NCBI GenBank assembly: GCA_949358305.1
Contig: OX442318.1
Span: forward strand, 3,706,501 to 3,770,500
Direction: 5' to 3'
DNA from: Strigamia acuminata
Taxonomy: Eukaryota; Arthropoda; Chilopoda; Geophilomorpha; Linotaeniidae
DNA length: 64,000 nucleotides
Part shown: positions 11,348-22,907 of the stretch, one piece after another
How positions within the stretch are numbered: position 1 is the first letter of the stretch
How the letters are laid out: the number at the start of each line of letters is the position of its first letter
Notes under the pieces: model-generated
Databases searched by the model: none
The model's input: the letters and a program-made list of their open reading frames with translations, nothing else
What the model was told of the DNA's origin: nothing
Translations under genes and position numbers: made by a program

Positions 11348-13574
11348 ATGGCACCCGCACAGAACGGTCACGAATCGAGGTAATCCTTTATTTAGAAACG
11401 ATTTAAAAACTCTTCGGATGATTTTCGTCGATTAACTAAACGTTAAATTGAAAAAAGAATGTACAATTATTCCAAAACATGAAATTAATTCATCGCGCAT
11501 CGTCCTGCGGGGAGAACTTGTTTCGGGCAGTGGAACAACATACAATTTCAGATGAGTTGGGTCTTTCGAGACAATTTCAATGACGCACACAGGGTATAAA
11601 ACCTACAAAAGAATACCTATTTTTCTTCTCCTAACAATTCCCTGAACCCTTATTTAAAATAGCAAACAGATTCCACTCGATTCGGAGCTTTAAAACCGTA
11701 AAATTAATTCGGTAAACCCAAAAAAACAAAAAAAATGTTCAATCGCCGTACGAGGTACATCGAAAAAAGTCGAAAAAACTAAGAAATTCGCGGGATTTCA
11801 CGTTTAAATTGAGAAAAAAATGCACCAATTCGGTTTTGTTGATGTTTTTGTTGATTTTTGCAGTCGAAAACGAAGCCGTCCATGCGACGATGACGCCTGC
11901 GATTTCACACCGATTTCCAAGCGCATTAATAATTTACACATCAGGTGAGAAATTTGGGGGAAATTGTGGCGAAAATCGGTTTTTATTTTGTTTGTTTGTG
12001 GTTTGTAGGTCGGGATTGAGCTGTACAAATAGTGAGAGTCCGCAAGAAACTAATTCCACGCAGGTATAATGGTTTGTTTATGTTTTGGGTTGGTTTTTGT
12101 TTGGGTGGGTTTTTGGTGTTTCGTTGGTTTTGGGGAGGAAATTAGTTTGTGTTTTGATGGTTTTGGTAAGTGGAAGGTGTGGAATGGATTCTCGAACTGT
12201 TGGGAGTGGATAATTTGATATTTCTGCGTGTTTGAAGTGAATAATTGCAGATTTCTGCGTGTTTGAAGTGAATAATTGCAGATTTCTGCGTGTTTGAAGT
12301 GAATAATTGCAGATTTCTACGTGTTTGAAGGAATAATTGCAGACTTTTGCAAATTTAAACCAAATAATTGTAGATTTCTACAAATTTACACAAAATATTT
12401 TCAGATTTCAAGTTTACACGATATTTGCAGATTTCTACATACATGCAGTGAATAATTGCAGATTGCAACAAATTTTAAACCAACTAATTGCAGATTGCAG
12501 CAAATTTTAAACCAAATAATTGCAGATTGCAGCAAATTTTAAACCAAATAATTGCAGATTGCAGCAAATTTTAAACCAAATAATTGCAGATTGCAGCAAA
12601 TTTTAAACCAAATAATTGCAGATTTCAGCAAATTTTAGATCAAATAATTGCAGATTTCAGCAAATTTTAGATCAAATAATTGCAGATTTGTGTAAATTTA
12701 AACCAAACAATCGCAGATTTTCGCAAATTTAAACCAAATAATTGCAGATTTCCGCAAATTTTCACAATATTTGCAGATTTCTACACACGTGAAGTGAACA
12801 GCTGCAGATTTCAGCAAATCAAAACTAATTAATGGCAGATTTATGCACATCCATACCCATTAATGGCAGATTTATGCACATTTAAAGTAAATAACAGCAG
12901 ATTTATTCAAATTAAAACCAAACTATAGCAGATTTTTGCAAATTTAAACTAATTTATGTCAGATTTCCGCAAATTTAAACCAATTTATGACAGATTTCTA
13001 AAAATTTAAACCAATTTCTCACAGATTTCTGCAAATTTAAACCAATTTACGACAGATTTCTGCAAATTTAAACCAATTTACGACAGATTTCTGCAAATTT
13101 AAATCAACTTCTGCACATTTATAAAACATTAGATTTCTTCAAACTAAGTAATTGCAGATTTATCTCATTTCCACTCAATCAATTCATATTTTTTGAAAAT
13201 TGACAGTAAATAAATGTCAACTTTGGCTAATCTTAATCGTGAAATATAACTTTTCTGCAAAAATATTTATCTTAAATAATAAAATACTTTTTAAAAATCA
13301 ATTTTTTCAGTTTGCCCAAGCATTCCAGGGAAATTTAAACCAGTGCCTGCTCGGCCAACCACAACAGAATCCTCAGGTCGAAGTCCATAGCAACGGATTG
13401 TTAGCAATGAATAACTGTTTGGCATCAACCCACGCGTGCGCTTCACCCACTCTTCAAGATATTTCAAACTATAGTCCTGAATTAACTGTGGATGAGAATC
13501 CACACTACTATCAAATTAATCGACTACTATTTGAACTTCATATTAATCGATTACAACGCTTAGGAAAGCAGTAG
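11348..13574 (+). CDS. small nuclear-type protein resembling FAM104/VCF
   Basis: Four exons join in phase: 11348-11379, 11864-11944, 12009-12063, 13311-13574, giving 143 aa. The N-terminus carries a basic SSRKRSR stretch (a likely nuclear localisation signal), followed by an acidic patch and PISKRINNLHI. The middle is low-complexity and Gln/Asn-rich. The C-terminus ends in a predicted amphipathic helix beginning HYYQINRLLFELH. The basic N-terminus plus C-terminal helix, with INxxLxExHxxxLQ spacing, resembles vertebrate FAM104A/B (VCF1/2), which bind the AAA ATPase VCP through that helix and move it to the nucleus. The resemblance is short and judged by eye, so the family call is tentative. 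The gene itself (splice sites, phases, stop) is well supported. Nothing looks broken. Confidence 0.7.
12190..13185. repeat. 32-bp minisatellite in the intron of the FAM104-like gene
   Basis: About 30 units of roughly 32 bp containing AATAATTGCAGATTT and CAAATTTAAACC. Each unit includes TTGCAG, a fair 3' splice-site match, so the intron holds dozens of decoy acceptors. Confidence 0.9.
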
Positions 13575-13904
13575 CCAACTCTACAATTTTTTAACAAAAA
13601 AAAAAATCTTATTTAATTATTAAAAGAAAAAAGGATAATTTTTTTTTTCAATTAATGTAAATTATTCTTTAAATTGAAAAATTGAGTCCCATGAATAATT
13701 AAAAAGGAAAATTATTTAAAACTCATGTTTGTTTTGTTTTATTTATCGTGATAAATCACTAGAAATTGGATTTTTATTTGACGGTCATTTTATTCACGCA
13801 CGACATCTAGTGGTGGAATTTGAAAAATGTGCAAGCGTAGTATGTAGATGTTTGTAGAGACGTACGATACAGTTTGTGGATATAAAATTTGTATTTAGTT
13901 TGTT

Positions 13905-13910
13905 AATAAA
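13905..13910 (+). terminator. possible polyadenylation signal
   Basis: An AATAAA about 330 bp after the stop of the FAM104-like gene. It is the first clear canonical hexamer downstream. Confidence 0.35.
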
Positions 13911-14014
13911 CGTGTTTAAAAATGATTTTAACGAGTAATAATTTGTTCTAAATATTCTTTTCTTCAAATTTGAAATCCTGCAACGTTTTGGCGCCAGGCG
14001 GTGCTCGAGTGAAA

Positions 14015-14065
14015 ATGGCCGCTTTTACAAAGTTTGTTTCTTCACGTAACGGTAATGATTTCAAT
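14015..14065 (+). other. candidate first coding exon, unassigned
   Basis: An ATG in good context (AAAATGG) opens 17 codons and ends at a strong donor (AAT then GTAAGT). The DNA just upstream is GC-richer and could be a promoter. No downstream exon joins it in phase convincingly, so it is listed only as a candidate. A second short ATG-to-donor block ends at 14132. Confidence 0.2.
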
Positions 14066-14373
14066 GTAAGTTGAAAACGACGATTTCCATTGATGATCCT
14101 TCAAAGAGAAAAACGAGAAGATGAATTCGGCTAGGTAAGTCTTAAATTACCCACCTTGTATCTGGTTATCTCGGGTTGAAAAATTAAATTTTGCAACCTT
14201 CATATTCTTTCATTTTTTTGGTTTTGTTTTATTTTTGTTTCACCAAATTAAAAGAACATCAAGTACCAAATGTGCTGTTACATTTTTAAACTAATTTATT
14301 ATTACACGTATTACGAACAAATTATCGACTTATTGCTTATTTGTTTACTTATTTTACAAAATAAAATTTGATC

Positions 14374-14708
14374 ATCTGGCCTAAAATTGGATTTTCTGGC
14401 CTAAAATCGGATTTTCTTGCCTAAAATTGGATTTTCTGGCCTAAAATTGGATTTTCTGGCCTAAAATTGGATTTTCTGGCCTAAAATTGGATTTTCTGGC
14501 CTAAAATTGGATTTTCTGGCCTAAAATTGGATTTTCTGGCCTAAAATTGGATTTTCTGGCCTAAAATTGGATTTTCTGGCCTAAAATTGGATTTTCTGGC
14601 CTAAAATTGGATTTTCTGGCCTAAAATTGGATTTTCTGGCCTAAAATTGGATTTTCTGGCCTAAAATTGGATTTTCTGGCCTAAAATTGGATTTTCTGGC
14701 CTAAAATT
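14374..14708. repeat. 20-bp satellite, about 17 copies
   Basis: Near-perfect tandem copies of a 20-bp unit containing CTGGCCTAAAATTGGATTTT. The same unit, with variants, recurs at 25690-26468, 27112-27570 and 56658-56975, always beside DEG/ENaC cluster DNA. Confidence 0.95.
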
Positions 14709-14897
14709 TGTGTTTCGATTTAAACTAATATAGGTATTGATTTATAATTACAGAATTGTCTTTAACGAACCGCAGAAAGATATTAATGGCCGCCAATGTA
14801 CAAACTCATTATCTGAACGGATATAATATGGTTCACATCTCGCCAGGATGACTTCAAATCGTCACAACACCAGTAGAAATCGATTCCCAGGCAAAAA

Positions 14898-15161
14898 ATG
14901 CAGCTACTCGACACCCCAGAAGAAGAAAGCAATCGTCCCTACGAAAAACATGGCCATAAACTGGACAATGAAGCTCCTGATCTCCAAACCAACAATTATA
15001 AACGAATCCTTGACAGTGAATTGCTTAGGAATGTAATGTAAGTGATCCTTTTTCAAGTCTGGTAGTACCACAGACCCAAATACTACTGGACACGTATTAT
15101 ACATAAATGTATAAAATTATTTGAGTGTGTTTACAGCAAACCAAGCGCGGCAAATTTATTG
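14898..15161 (+). CDS. candidate 5' exons of an unassigned gene
   Basis: An ATG at 14898 opens a frame (starting MQLLDTPEEESNRP) that stays open to a strong GTAAGT donor at 15038. A TTACAG acceptor at 15136 leads into 25 bp ending at a GTAACA donor (15162). Phases match (2 then 0), giving a 55-residue acidic peptide ending IKPSAANLL. No later + strand exon is found before the convergent DEG/ENaC gene, so it may be a truncated gene or chance. A different frame over the same DNA (14848-15036) is also open. I do not recognise the product. Confidence 0.28.
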
Positions 15162-16300
15162 GTAACAATATTATTTGTGTCTCTAAAAGTGTTAAAGATA
15201 GACAGTATTTATCCAATTACAAAGTTGTAGAGCATTGTTTATTTAGTCTAAAACTATCTAAAAATTAATATGTTAAGGGGAATATTTTGAGAAAAAATTA
15301 AAGGAATGTTTACTTCGTCTAATCGAAGCTGAAAATTGTTCGGAACAAAAATTAATTTTCTGATTTTAAAGCATTGATATATTTAGTAAGTGCAACTGCA
15401 GAATTACATGAAAAATGTATTGCCTTTAACATAGACAGACCCAGCGTGAGGGCAAAAATGTTTGCAATGTCAGAAACCAACGCGACAAATGAATACTTAA
15501 ATGCTTCTACAATAGTTTCCACCTTATTTGATGGAAAAGCAAAGTTGACAGTTGTTGTATCGGACGTCACTGGTTTAAAACTGAATTCATTGATCTTGTA
15601 GGATGATTGTTTGCAGGGCTTATTACACGAACATTCTTTTTCAACGTCGGTACTTGTGCGTATTTCATAGTACAATGTTCGCACGGCTTTGGCCGTTGCC
15701 GGAGAGTTGCAGAAAGTGACGTTTTTCTTAATTGCAAACGGCATGCTATTGGATGAATAAATAGAGAAATAAATAGGGAGTTAGTTTCTGCATCGCTCCT
15801 GTTTCACCTGCACAATTGTTTGCTTTTCATCTTATTGTCAAAACATAGGCTTTTACACTTGTAAAATTCTGTGGCATTTTGATTGCAGCGTTTGGTTTTA
15901 GTGTTGAGGTAATGCATCTGGTTATCAATATACTTGTCAAGTTTACAGCAATAAATTCCATATTAATTGGTGTTTACATACATTTTGTCTGGTGATCAGA
16001 GCCGAAGTTTTCAATGAAGATGGTAAAGGTGCATTACAATCGTAGGAAAAATTTGGATCTTCGATGGGAGTGATAAAAACCTATGTTTGATAACATTTCA
16101 ACGATGTGTACAAGAATTTGTATTTGTATACATTGTCTATTACCGCTAGAAATGCTTTGAACTTACGTTTGTAAAATCTGGTTTGCACGAAGAGTTTTTC
16201 ATTTCAACGATCATGTCAAAAAACATTGTGAAAAATTGATACTTTATTGGACCTAATATAAAATTTGTGTTTTTAAATCCTGCTTTTTATCCCTTTAGAA

Positions 16301-16497
16301 CAGCGTGTGAGGCGCGAGCTGATTTTTGGCGGGACGCAACGGCACAATTGTAACAATCTAACTAACTTGTAGACATGACACCCCCCCCCCCCCTAGAATA
16401 GTGCACTAAAATTTAATGCACCGGTAGATGAAGTGGGGCGCGGAAGATCGCCGTGCTTAAAAATGGGTCGCGATGCTAAAAGGTTTGGGAACCCCTG
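16301..16497. mobile_element. non-autonomous hAT-like insertion in a channel intron
   Basis: A 197-bp insert starting CAG and ending in GGTTTGGGAACCCCTG, flanked by an 8-bp duplication CTTTAGAA / CTTTAGGA (16293-16300 and 16498-16505). Paralogous copies II and III have the uninterrupted site, so this is a filled/empty pair. It enlarges a 35-nt intron to 240 nt. Confidence 0.75.
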
Positions 16498-18592
16498 CTT
16501 TAGGAGAATGAAAACTTACCAAAGGAGTGTTTAATACAAGTACCGTGTGGATTTGGAAGTCGAGTAGACGTTCGAACATCAAATAGGTCTCCGGAAAATG
16601 GAGTCTGCAATTTTTAAAGCCGGGGAAAATCGAATTTCAAATGGTAGAGCAAATTACTTACTAGCAATCTTATGTAGTGGGGGCTTAAAGGATTTTTTTC
16701 ATAAGCCATTTCCCACAGTCTATTTACTGTCGATCCATTCCAGTTGACAAGATCCAATAAGTCTACATTGCATGTTGTATTGCTTTGATTTTGCTGTTCT
16801 AAATATTTTATTTTGTGATATATAAGTCTTCCACTGTGCGGTCCTGCGCAGATGATGATGTTTGGAAAAGTTATATTAGCTTCCTCTTCAACTGTTGCTA
16901 TTGTTTGAATGGGTTTGTTCAAGTACAGTTGAATTTTTTGTTGGACTACAAACCCACAGGGTCCAAATAAACAAAGATATACCAGTGGCTGTAGACGAGC
17001 CATGTTTGATTTTGATGTGCGGGTATTTAGTGTACAAATAATTTGTAAGTTGGCTTTGATTCTTCTAGTCATGTTATCTTTGCGGTTTTTAGGTTTGTCC
17101 CTACACCACCGTACAATAAGCCAAACCTGGTTGATCAAGGAGAGAAGAGAGAGTCCCAACCAAAGTCCAAGATTCCCGCCAAAGTCACTGAGCAGCCTGA
17201 TTGAATCGTAGATTAAACGTTCTTTCAAAATGGTCACTTGGTCATCGAGTATGTAAACATGGTTCGTAGACATGTTGTTGTTGTTTCGCTCTAGTTGAAA
17301 CACGGGATCAACCTGTGTACTTTTACAGCTCCTTGTACAGCCACAGTCAACTTCAGGTGTGGGTGACACAATGTCATTTATGTTTTGTCTATACATTTTT
17401 AAAGTCGCTTCAGATTGATTGCAGAGGTCAAGGTGATGTCCTTCGGAAAATCTGGGCCTGTAAGGTAGCCTGTTAAAATATTAAATGTTTTTTTTTTTTT
17501 AAAATTGGCAGTCTGTGCAACATTAATGCAAAATTGTGTGTGGTTACCAGCACAGGTTTTTGTTTAATATCGTTTCAGTGCATCGTCTTCCGCATTCTAT
17601 GTATTTTTGCGTTGACACACAGGGTTCGTCTCGTGTGTTTATTAAATGATGCTGGAACAAAAATATAGTGCAAAGTCAAAGAGAGTAACAAATCAGACTT
17701 AGCAAATCAGTAATTTTATGATCAGTACCGTTGACAGAGTATAGCATAGGGGCAAAGGCTATCTTACCGTATTATCCCGCATACCAATATAGTTCGAGTT
17801 TTACCAGCAAACCAGTAAAGTTTGATTTTAATTTTTTTTCAATGAGAATTGAACCAAAAGATGCTTAAAAATTGTTTTTAGTTGCCCAAAATGGACCAAA
17901 TTGGCCTAAATTTTTATAAATTTACCCAAATTTTAATAAAACTAAATTTCTGGCCCAAAATCTTATATAATTATTCATTCGGGCTGTTTTAATTAAAACT
18001 ACAAAAAACCAGATTTTTCACTTACACTGGCATGTTTTACATTTTACGACCTCCTTCCCCAGGCTAGGTCAGACAACACTCCACTAGGGGCCATTGAGCA
18101 GTGTTTGGCAGTGAAGCAGATCACCATTGAGTTGTCAGGTCACACATTAAACAATAAATCACTACCATCTAGGAATCACTTGCTTACCTGTTTGAAACGA
18201 AATCCAACTTTGGCATTAGTTCCTGAAGTTAGACCATATCCATATTGGAAATCAAAGGGAAACGTCATTGTTACCTAAAATTAATTATAGGTTTTAATTG
18301 AATAGTTTATACTTCAATGACTAGCAAACGTGAATAAACTGATTAATGTAATTGCTGAAACATGAATCTCAAGTGACACAGGAATACTTATGGATGAATA
18401 TTTACTAGAGTTAGGGATATTACTGGTATCAACTCTGGTATTTTTAAATTGTAGCCTACTCTTGTATAAATTTCAGAGCCGTAGAATGTTCTTTCAACTG
18501 TAATTGAAAATTTTAAAAATCGGTTCATTATGAGTTATAACAAAAGTTTGTTATATCAAAAACTGTTTAAAATGGTGTTCTATATGATCAAC

Positions 18593-18982
18593 CTTAGACG
18601 AATGAGGAAGGGACACGACACCTGCTTGAAAGCTGTCACCAAACCGTCCGGCGGAAATGACGCACTATGACGTTACTGAGAGGGCGTGGGTTCTGTTTCG
18701 GACAAACATTGAATTGTCCCAGACGACTTTGGTTGTTTATTTTATCGATTTTGGTTGGTTTTAATTGATTTTGGTCTGTTTTAATTGATTTTGATCAGTT
18801 TTAATTGATTTGGGTCGGCTTTAATTGGTTTTGGTCGTTTTTTGTTTCTTGTTTGTCCGAAATAATGTCATAGAGCCGAATTTTGCTGCTAGATGGTGCG
18901 CAAAACCAACGGACGATTCTGTGTACAACCCAATAGCATTAGAACTAGTACCGGTGTCATGTCCCTTTCTCATTCGTCTAAG
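18593..18982. mobile_element. 390-bp MITE with 30-bp inverted ends
   Basis: The ends are near-perfect inverted repeats beginning CTTAGACGAATGAG (two mismatches in 30 bp). A second inverted pair around GGACAAAC lies inside. It sits in an intron of channel copy I, with no coding capacity. Confidence 0.75.
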
Positions 18983-19772
18983 TATTCGTTATAACGAATA
19001 ATTCGTTATATTGTGGTTCGGTATAGCCAGGTTCGACTCTATTAATTTTGAAAACTGACCTTCCACTCTTGTACAAGTACCCCTAGGATTTAATTCTTGT
19101 GTGGTAGTTTGTTTCAAATCAACATGTTTCTAGAATTACAATGAAGAAAGACTACAATTTCAAACAAGTGACAAATAATAAATTAGCCAGATGCATCAAA
19201 AACTTACTTTGTGATGATGAGTCTCGTCAATTGCAAATACATTCTGAATAACATGGAAACTGTAGTTTAAATTCCACAATTTAGTGAGATCAACATCGGG
19301 TCTTAGTATTAGTTTATCCAAAGGGTTTACTGCATCTATCCGGCTTATTTCTTTTCTGGGTAACTTGTAATAGTAATCCATAACATACTTATTTAGTGGT
19401 ACACACGTGTGTATCAGGAATCTTGAACTCTTCCATCTTCCTTTCGATGACGTCGAGAGCTTTTGGGCTGGACAGATAATAAGATGTGCGGTCATACATT
19501 TGGTACGAATAAATGATAATGCAGATGACAACGAGAACAGCCCAGAAAATACGAAACACAACGGTGTTTTTTTTGTCGATAATTAGGTAAAATTCTCGAG
19601 GAATTTCTCTTTTTCGGCCTTCTTCTGCCATTAAATATTTTACCATTAAGCCAAGTCGTTTACGGAATAGGCGATTAGTTTTCAGTCCTCTATGAAACTG
19701 AAAATTATTATTATTATTATTCTGAAGATCTGTAAAACAAAATACGTGTTTGAATAATAATAAAAACTTCTA

Positions 19773-19994
19773 TACTTAAAACCACTCCAACGTTGACCTA
19801 TGGTTCGAGCCGTATCACTGGTGTAGTGGCACAAAAAGTAGCTCATAACACCATATTTGTAAAAAGCTCCAGACCATGTGAACGATTACCAACATTGTCA
19901 AAGGTACAGAACTACTTTTCCACGTAGTAGAACACAGTACACAGTTAGGCGTAAACCGGCTGGCATAGGTCAACGTTGGAGTGGTTTTTGAGTA
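19773..19994. mobile_element. 222-bp MITE with TA duplication
   Basis: Inverted ends of about 28 bp share ACCACTCCAACGTTGACC, flanked by TA on both sides, as in Tc1/mariner-type elements. An inner motif (CACTGGTGTAG) is shared with the larger MITE at 62646-63718, so both belong to one family. Confidence 0.75.
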
Positions 19995-19999
19995 TACTT

Positions 20000-20998
20000 T
20001 CGAATGTCTATCACTTCTATTGTTTTAACAATCTATTTTAAATAACAAATACAATAGGCGATGTCGCGTGTTGTATTTGTCACTACGTGCATTCATAAAG
20101 TCATTTAAAGTTGTTTATATTTTTTAAACCAGTCTAAATGTAAAATGTAAAGTGTAAAATTGTACATTTAGACTGGTTTAAAAAATTGTTTATGCTATAT
20201 GGCTGTTTATTTAGATGTCAATGGGTGAGAGACGTCATACCTTTACTCATTGCAGCATTGCGAAACTGGGAAAGGCTTTTCTCAGCATAACCATGGTGAA
20301 CAAAAGTGGAAAAGGTCCAAGATACTCGTCTTGTGGTGGTGGACCCTTTTGTGTGGTCCACTCTCGCATCACTCTGCTTGTATCTTTCCCATTGCTCCTT
20401 GACGGTGACTTCCGTAACCGGCACTTAAGCGGGTCATTTTTTAGGAGTGGTTGCCATTTAAATAACGAAATGAGTACACAACCAATTGTAGTGTGTAGCA
20501 AAGGGTTCAATCTAGCATGTGTAACTAATGTTAAGAAAATGTTCACATTTTCAGTGAACACGCTCTGTATAAATAAATTAAATTAATTAATTAAAGCAGA
20601 CGAATATATGTTGCTGTTTCTGTCTTGAAGCAATGCAGCTTATGAGGTTTTGTTGACCAGACTGTAATTTTTTTAGCAATCAAATATTAATCTGTGTAAT
20701 AGTATTAATATTGTCACGCCCTCGCTTTGGTATGTAATTTGCTGAGGCGGGTAGAACCTTCGTGGTTAAACACACAGTAATCACTTAGCTTGTGTGAATT
20801 ACTTATATCCAATAATGATATGCACGGTCAATACGTAAAGGGAAACGAAACACATTTTATGCAAGGCTGTATGTCTTATAAATAATGTTAATACGGTAAT
20901 GAAATAGATATAAATGGATCCTAGCTGGCGTTTAGTGCCGGCATTGATGCTTGCTGGGATGTCCCACCAGCGAAGATTGGACGAAAATATGATACTAC
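20000..20998. other. intergenic DNA between channel copies I and II
   Basis: Contains an inverted pair (CCAGTCTAAATGTA near 20135 and TACATTTAGACTGG near 20163) and overlapping open frames at 20215-20586 on both strands, none of which I recognise or find duplicated. The segment at about 20728-20840 is repeated in diverged form at 21262-21365. Confidence 0.4.
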
Positions 20999-21132
20999 CT
21001 GCATTCAAAAATAAAAATAATAATTTTAGTTTGAGTGTACTTTAAGTTTTAACATGGGTTTAAACAGGAAATGACGTCATTTTTGGTTTAAAATTGAAAT
21101 AAAACACAAAATATTTTAGTTTTTGAATGCAG
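20999..21132. mobile_element. CTGCATTC-family MITE, intergenic copy
   Basis: A 134-bp element with inverted ends CTGCATTC / GAATGCAG, flanked by the 4-bp duplication CTAC. Relatives lie at 28014-28149 and 57407-57539, flanked by CTAG and in opposite orientation. Confidence 0.8.
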
Positions 21133-21953
21133 CTACTGTTTCTATATTACTGCAATGCGGCGTGTTGAAGTTTTTGTTTATACTGTATTGGAGTTTTGTG
21201 AGAAATTAAATATTAATATATGTAGTGGTACTAGTATATTAATACAGTTACGCCAATTCCTCGGTATGTAATTTACTGACTTGTGAGGCGGGTAGAACTG
21301 TGGTTGAACACGCAATAATCACTTAACTTAATGTGCATAACCAATCATGATATATGTAATCAATGTGTGTGCACAGTTACTACTGTGATGACTTTTTGAC
21401 TTAAACACAAGTATTGCAGATTTATTGTCGAATAAGTGGAAAAAGACAATAAAATCAAGAAGGGAGTAATAAAACTTGTCCGGTATGTAATGATTTAGCA
21501 CTAAATCATTACACACTCCTTTTAATTTTTTAAATTAACTGTAAATTTATCATGTAAAATTTAATATTTAGACTGGGTTAAAAAATGTAAGCAAGTTTAA
21601 ATGACTTTACGATTGCGCTTAGTGTGTAATTATTGGTTTTCCTGAAAATTAATTAAGGGGAGTGAATTTCATTCCTGAAAAATAAGGAATTAAAAGAGGT
21701 AAAAATAAAAAGATTAATTTTGCGCTACTATTCGGTGTGGCTATGACCAGCCCTTGTTATCATGGGTATTGTGATGTGAGACCTGAGACTGGGACTGCAA
21801 GAAAAGATGTCTGAAGTTTTAGATTTCGGTTGTCAACTGTTTTATTCCAAAAAGAAAGAATGGGTTGCTAGGCTGCACCTAGCAACTCGGTACAATGTTA
21901 TTAAGGTAATGTTAAGATTATAAGACATTATGGATACATAACATTTAGCTTAT

Positions 21954-22178
21954 AAAGGTGGCTTTACACTTGGAAGTGAAGTAAAGTAAAGTAAACAATG
22001 AAGAAGTAGAAGTAAGGTAATGCACGGAAGTTCACAAGAATAACTGTATTGTTTGATCAACAATGCAATGCGCAGCAACATTGCATTGCGTTACTTCATA
22101 GTGTGAACACAAGTGTGAACGCAACGCAATGTTGCATTATTTCATCGTGTGAACACAAGTGTGAATCCACCTTTAGAA
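21954..22178. mobile_element. MITE absent from the paralogous site
   Basis: Ends are inverted (AAGGTGGCTTTACACTT and AAGTGTGAATCCACCTT). The equivalent DNA near 60055-60065 reads straight through, so the element inserted after or separately from the segmental duplication. Target duplication is unclear, perhaps TTA. Confidence 0.65.
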
Positions 22179-22369
22179 GTGTGACATTTACAAAAAGAGA
22201 TATAAAATTTTACAAACCCTAAACAACTACATAAATTTATAGATTATTAAATACATGTGTTAAGTTGGTTATCAGTCATCAGTTACAGTACGATTGTTAA
22301 AGACATTATGGAAATTTTTTATTAGTGATTTAGCAAATTTTGGTTAAATGCGGCATTGTACTACTTCTG

Positions 22370-22747
22370 AACTAAAGGAAATATTCAGTTACACACGATG
22401 TGCATTAGAATGAGCAGAGAAATTCCAAGTGAAGCCCAGTGTATTTCCAATGTCAGAGACCAAAGCTCCGAAGGAATAGAGGGATCCTTCCTTTATGAAC
22501 TCAATCTTATTTGTGTACATGTTGAACATTGCAGCGAACATAGGCTGCATTTTTTTTGTGGATAATTGAATGTGGTAAGTTTGTAAGTCAATATTTCACA
22601 AGGTGGTGGACATGCGCATTCATTTTTAACATCGGTTGATAAATGAATTTTGTAATACAATGTGGGCACATGTTTGGTTATATTTTTATAAAAAAAAAAA
22701 TTTATTGTGGTCCCCCTCCCCTTAGCAGTGATCACAATTTTTATCAT
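22370..22747 (-). pseudogene. duplicated last exon of the channel gene (decayed)
   Basis: Translates to a diverged version of the final domain-B exon: HVPTLYYKIHLSTDVKNECA, then a frame break in the NYPQKK region, then the TM2 stretch YSFGALVSDIGNTL followed by loss of the usual sequence. It lies just downstream of the intact last exon (22908-23298). It is either a partial tandem duplication or a relic of an additional channel domain. A still shorter counterpart lies at 60290-60430. Confidence 0.6.
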
Positions 22748-22907
22748 AATTAATTTCTAATGGCATTTCTGTGGCTTTTTTACAATAAATCCACCTTAGT
22801 TGCAGTGGTGCACAGTTTTAGAGGGTGGTTAGGATAGATTTTAATCCCACATGTGTGATGGCAATACACAGGAAAATGGTGTAGCCGATTATAAAAATGA
22901 AAAATTG

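Larger units (their letters stand above)
15352..19697 (-). pseudogene. tandem two-domain DEG/ENaC channel gene, copy I (frameshifted)
   Basis: Eleven exons in minus order: 19697-19208, 19129-19060, 18497-18406, 18274-18188, 17651-17548, 17469-16662, 16604-16520, 16279-16167, 16080-15982, 15917-15808, 15745-15352. Introns are GT-AG and phases match those of copy II. The first five exons and the start of the sixth encode domain A (TM1, ectodomain with RGTCTR, cysteine-rich DCGCTRSC, TM2 with GGNLGLWLGLS). The sixth continues in frame through a linker into domain B (TM1, then FPNIIIC), completed by the last five exons (cysteine-rich CSCNKPC, TM2 with LGLS). The only clear lesion is a 2-nt deletion near 19405, just after TM1 of domain A, relative to copy II. 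It could be a true null or an assembly error. DEG/ENaC proteins form trimeric plasma-membrane cation channels, and pickpocket members act in chemo- and mechanosensation. Confidence 0.75.

Noticed and set aside
14374-14708. CRISPR-like regular repeat array
   Set aside because: Units are directly adjacent with no unique spacers and the context is animal; it is a satellite. The same applies to 25690-27570, 35585-36640, 37040-50320 and 56658-56975.
20215-20586. Overlapping frames on both strands in the spacer between channel copies I and II
   Set aside because: No family, no splice support, and not retained in the other duplicated flanks.
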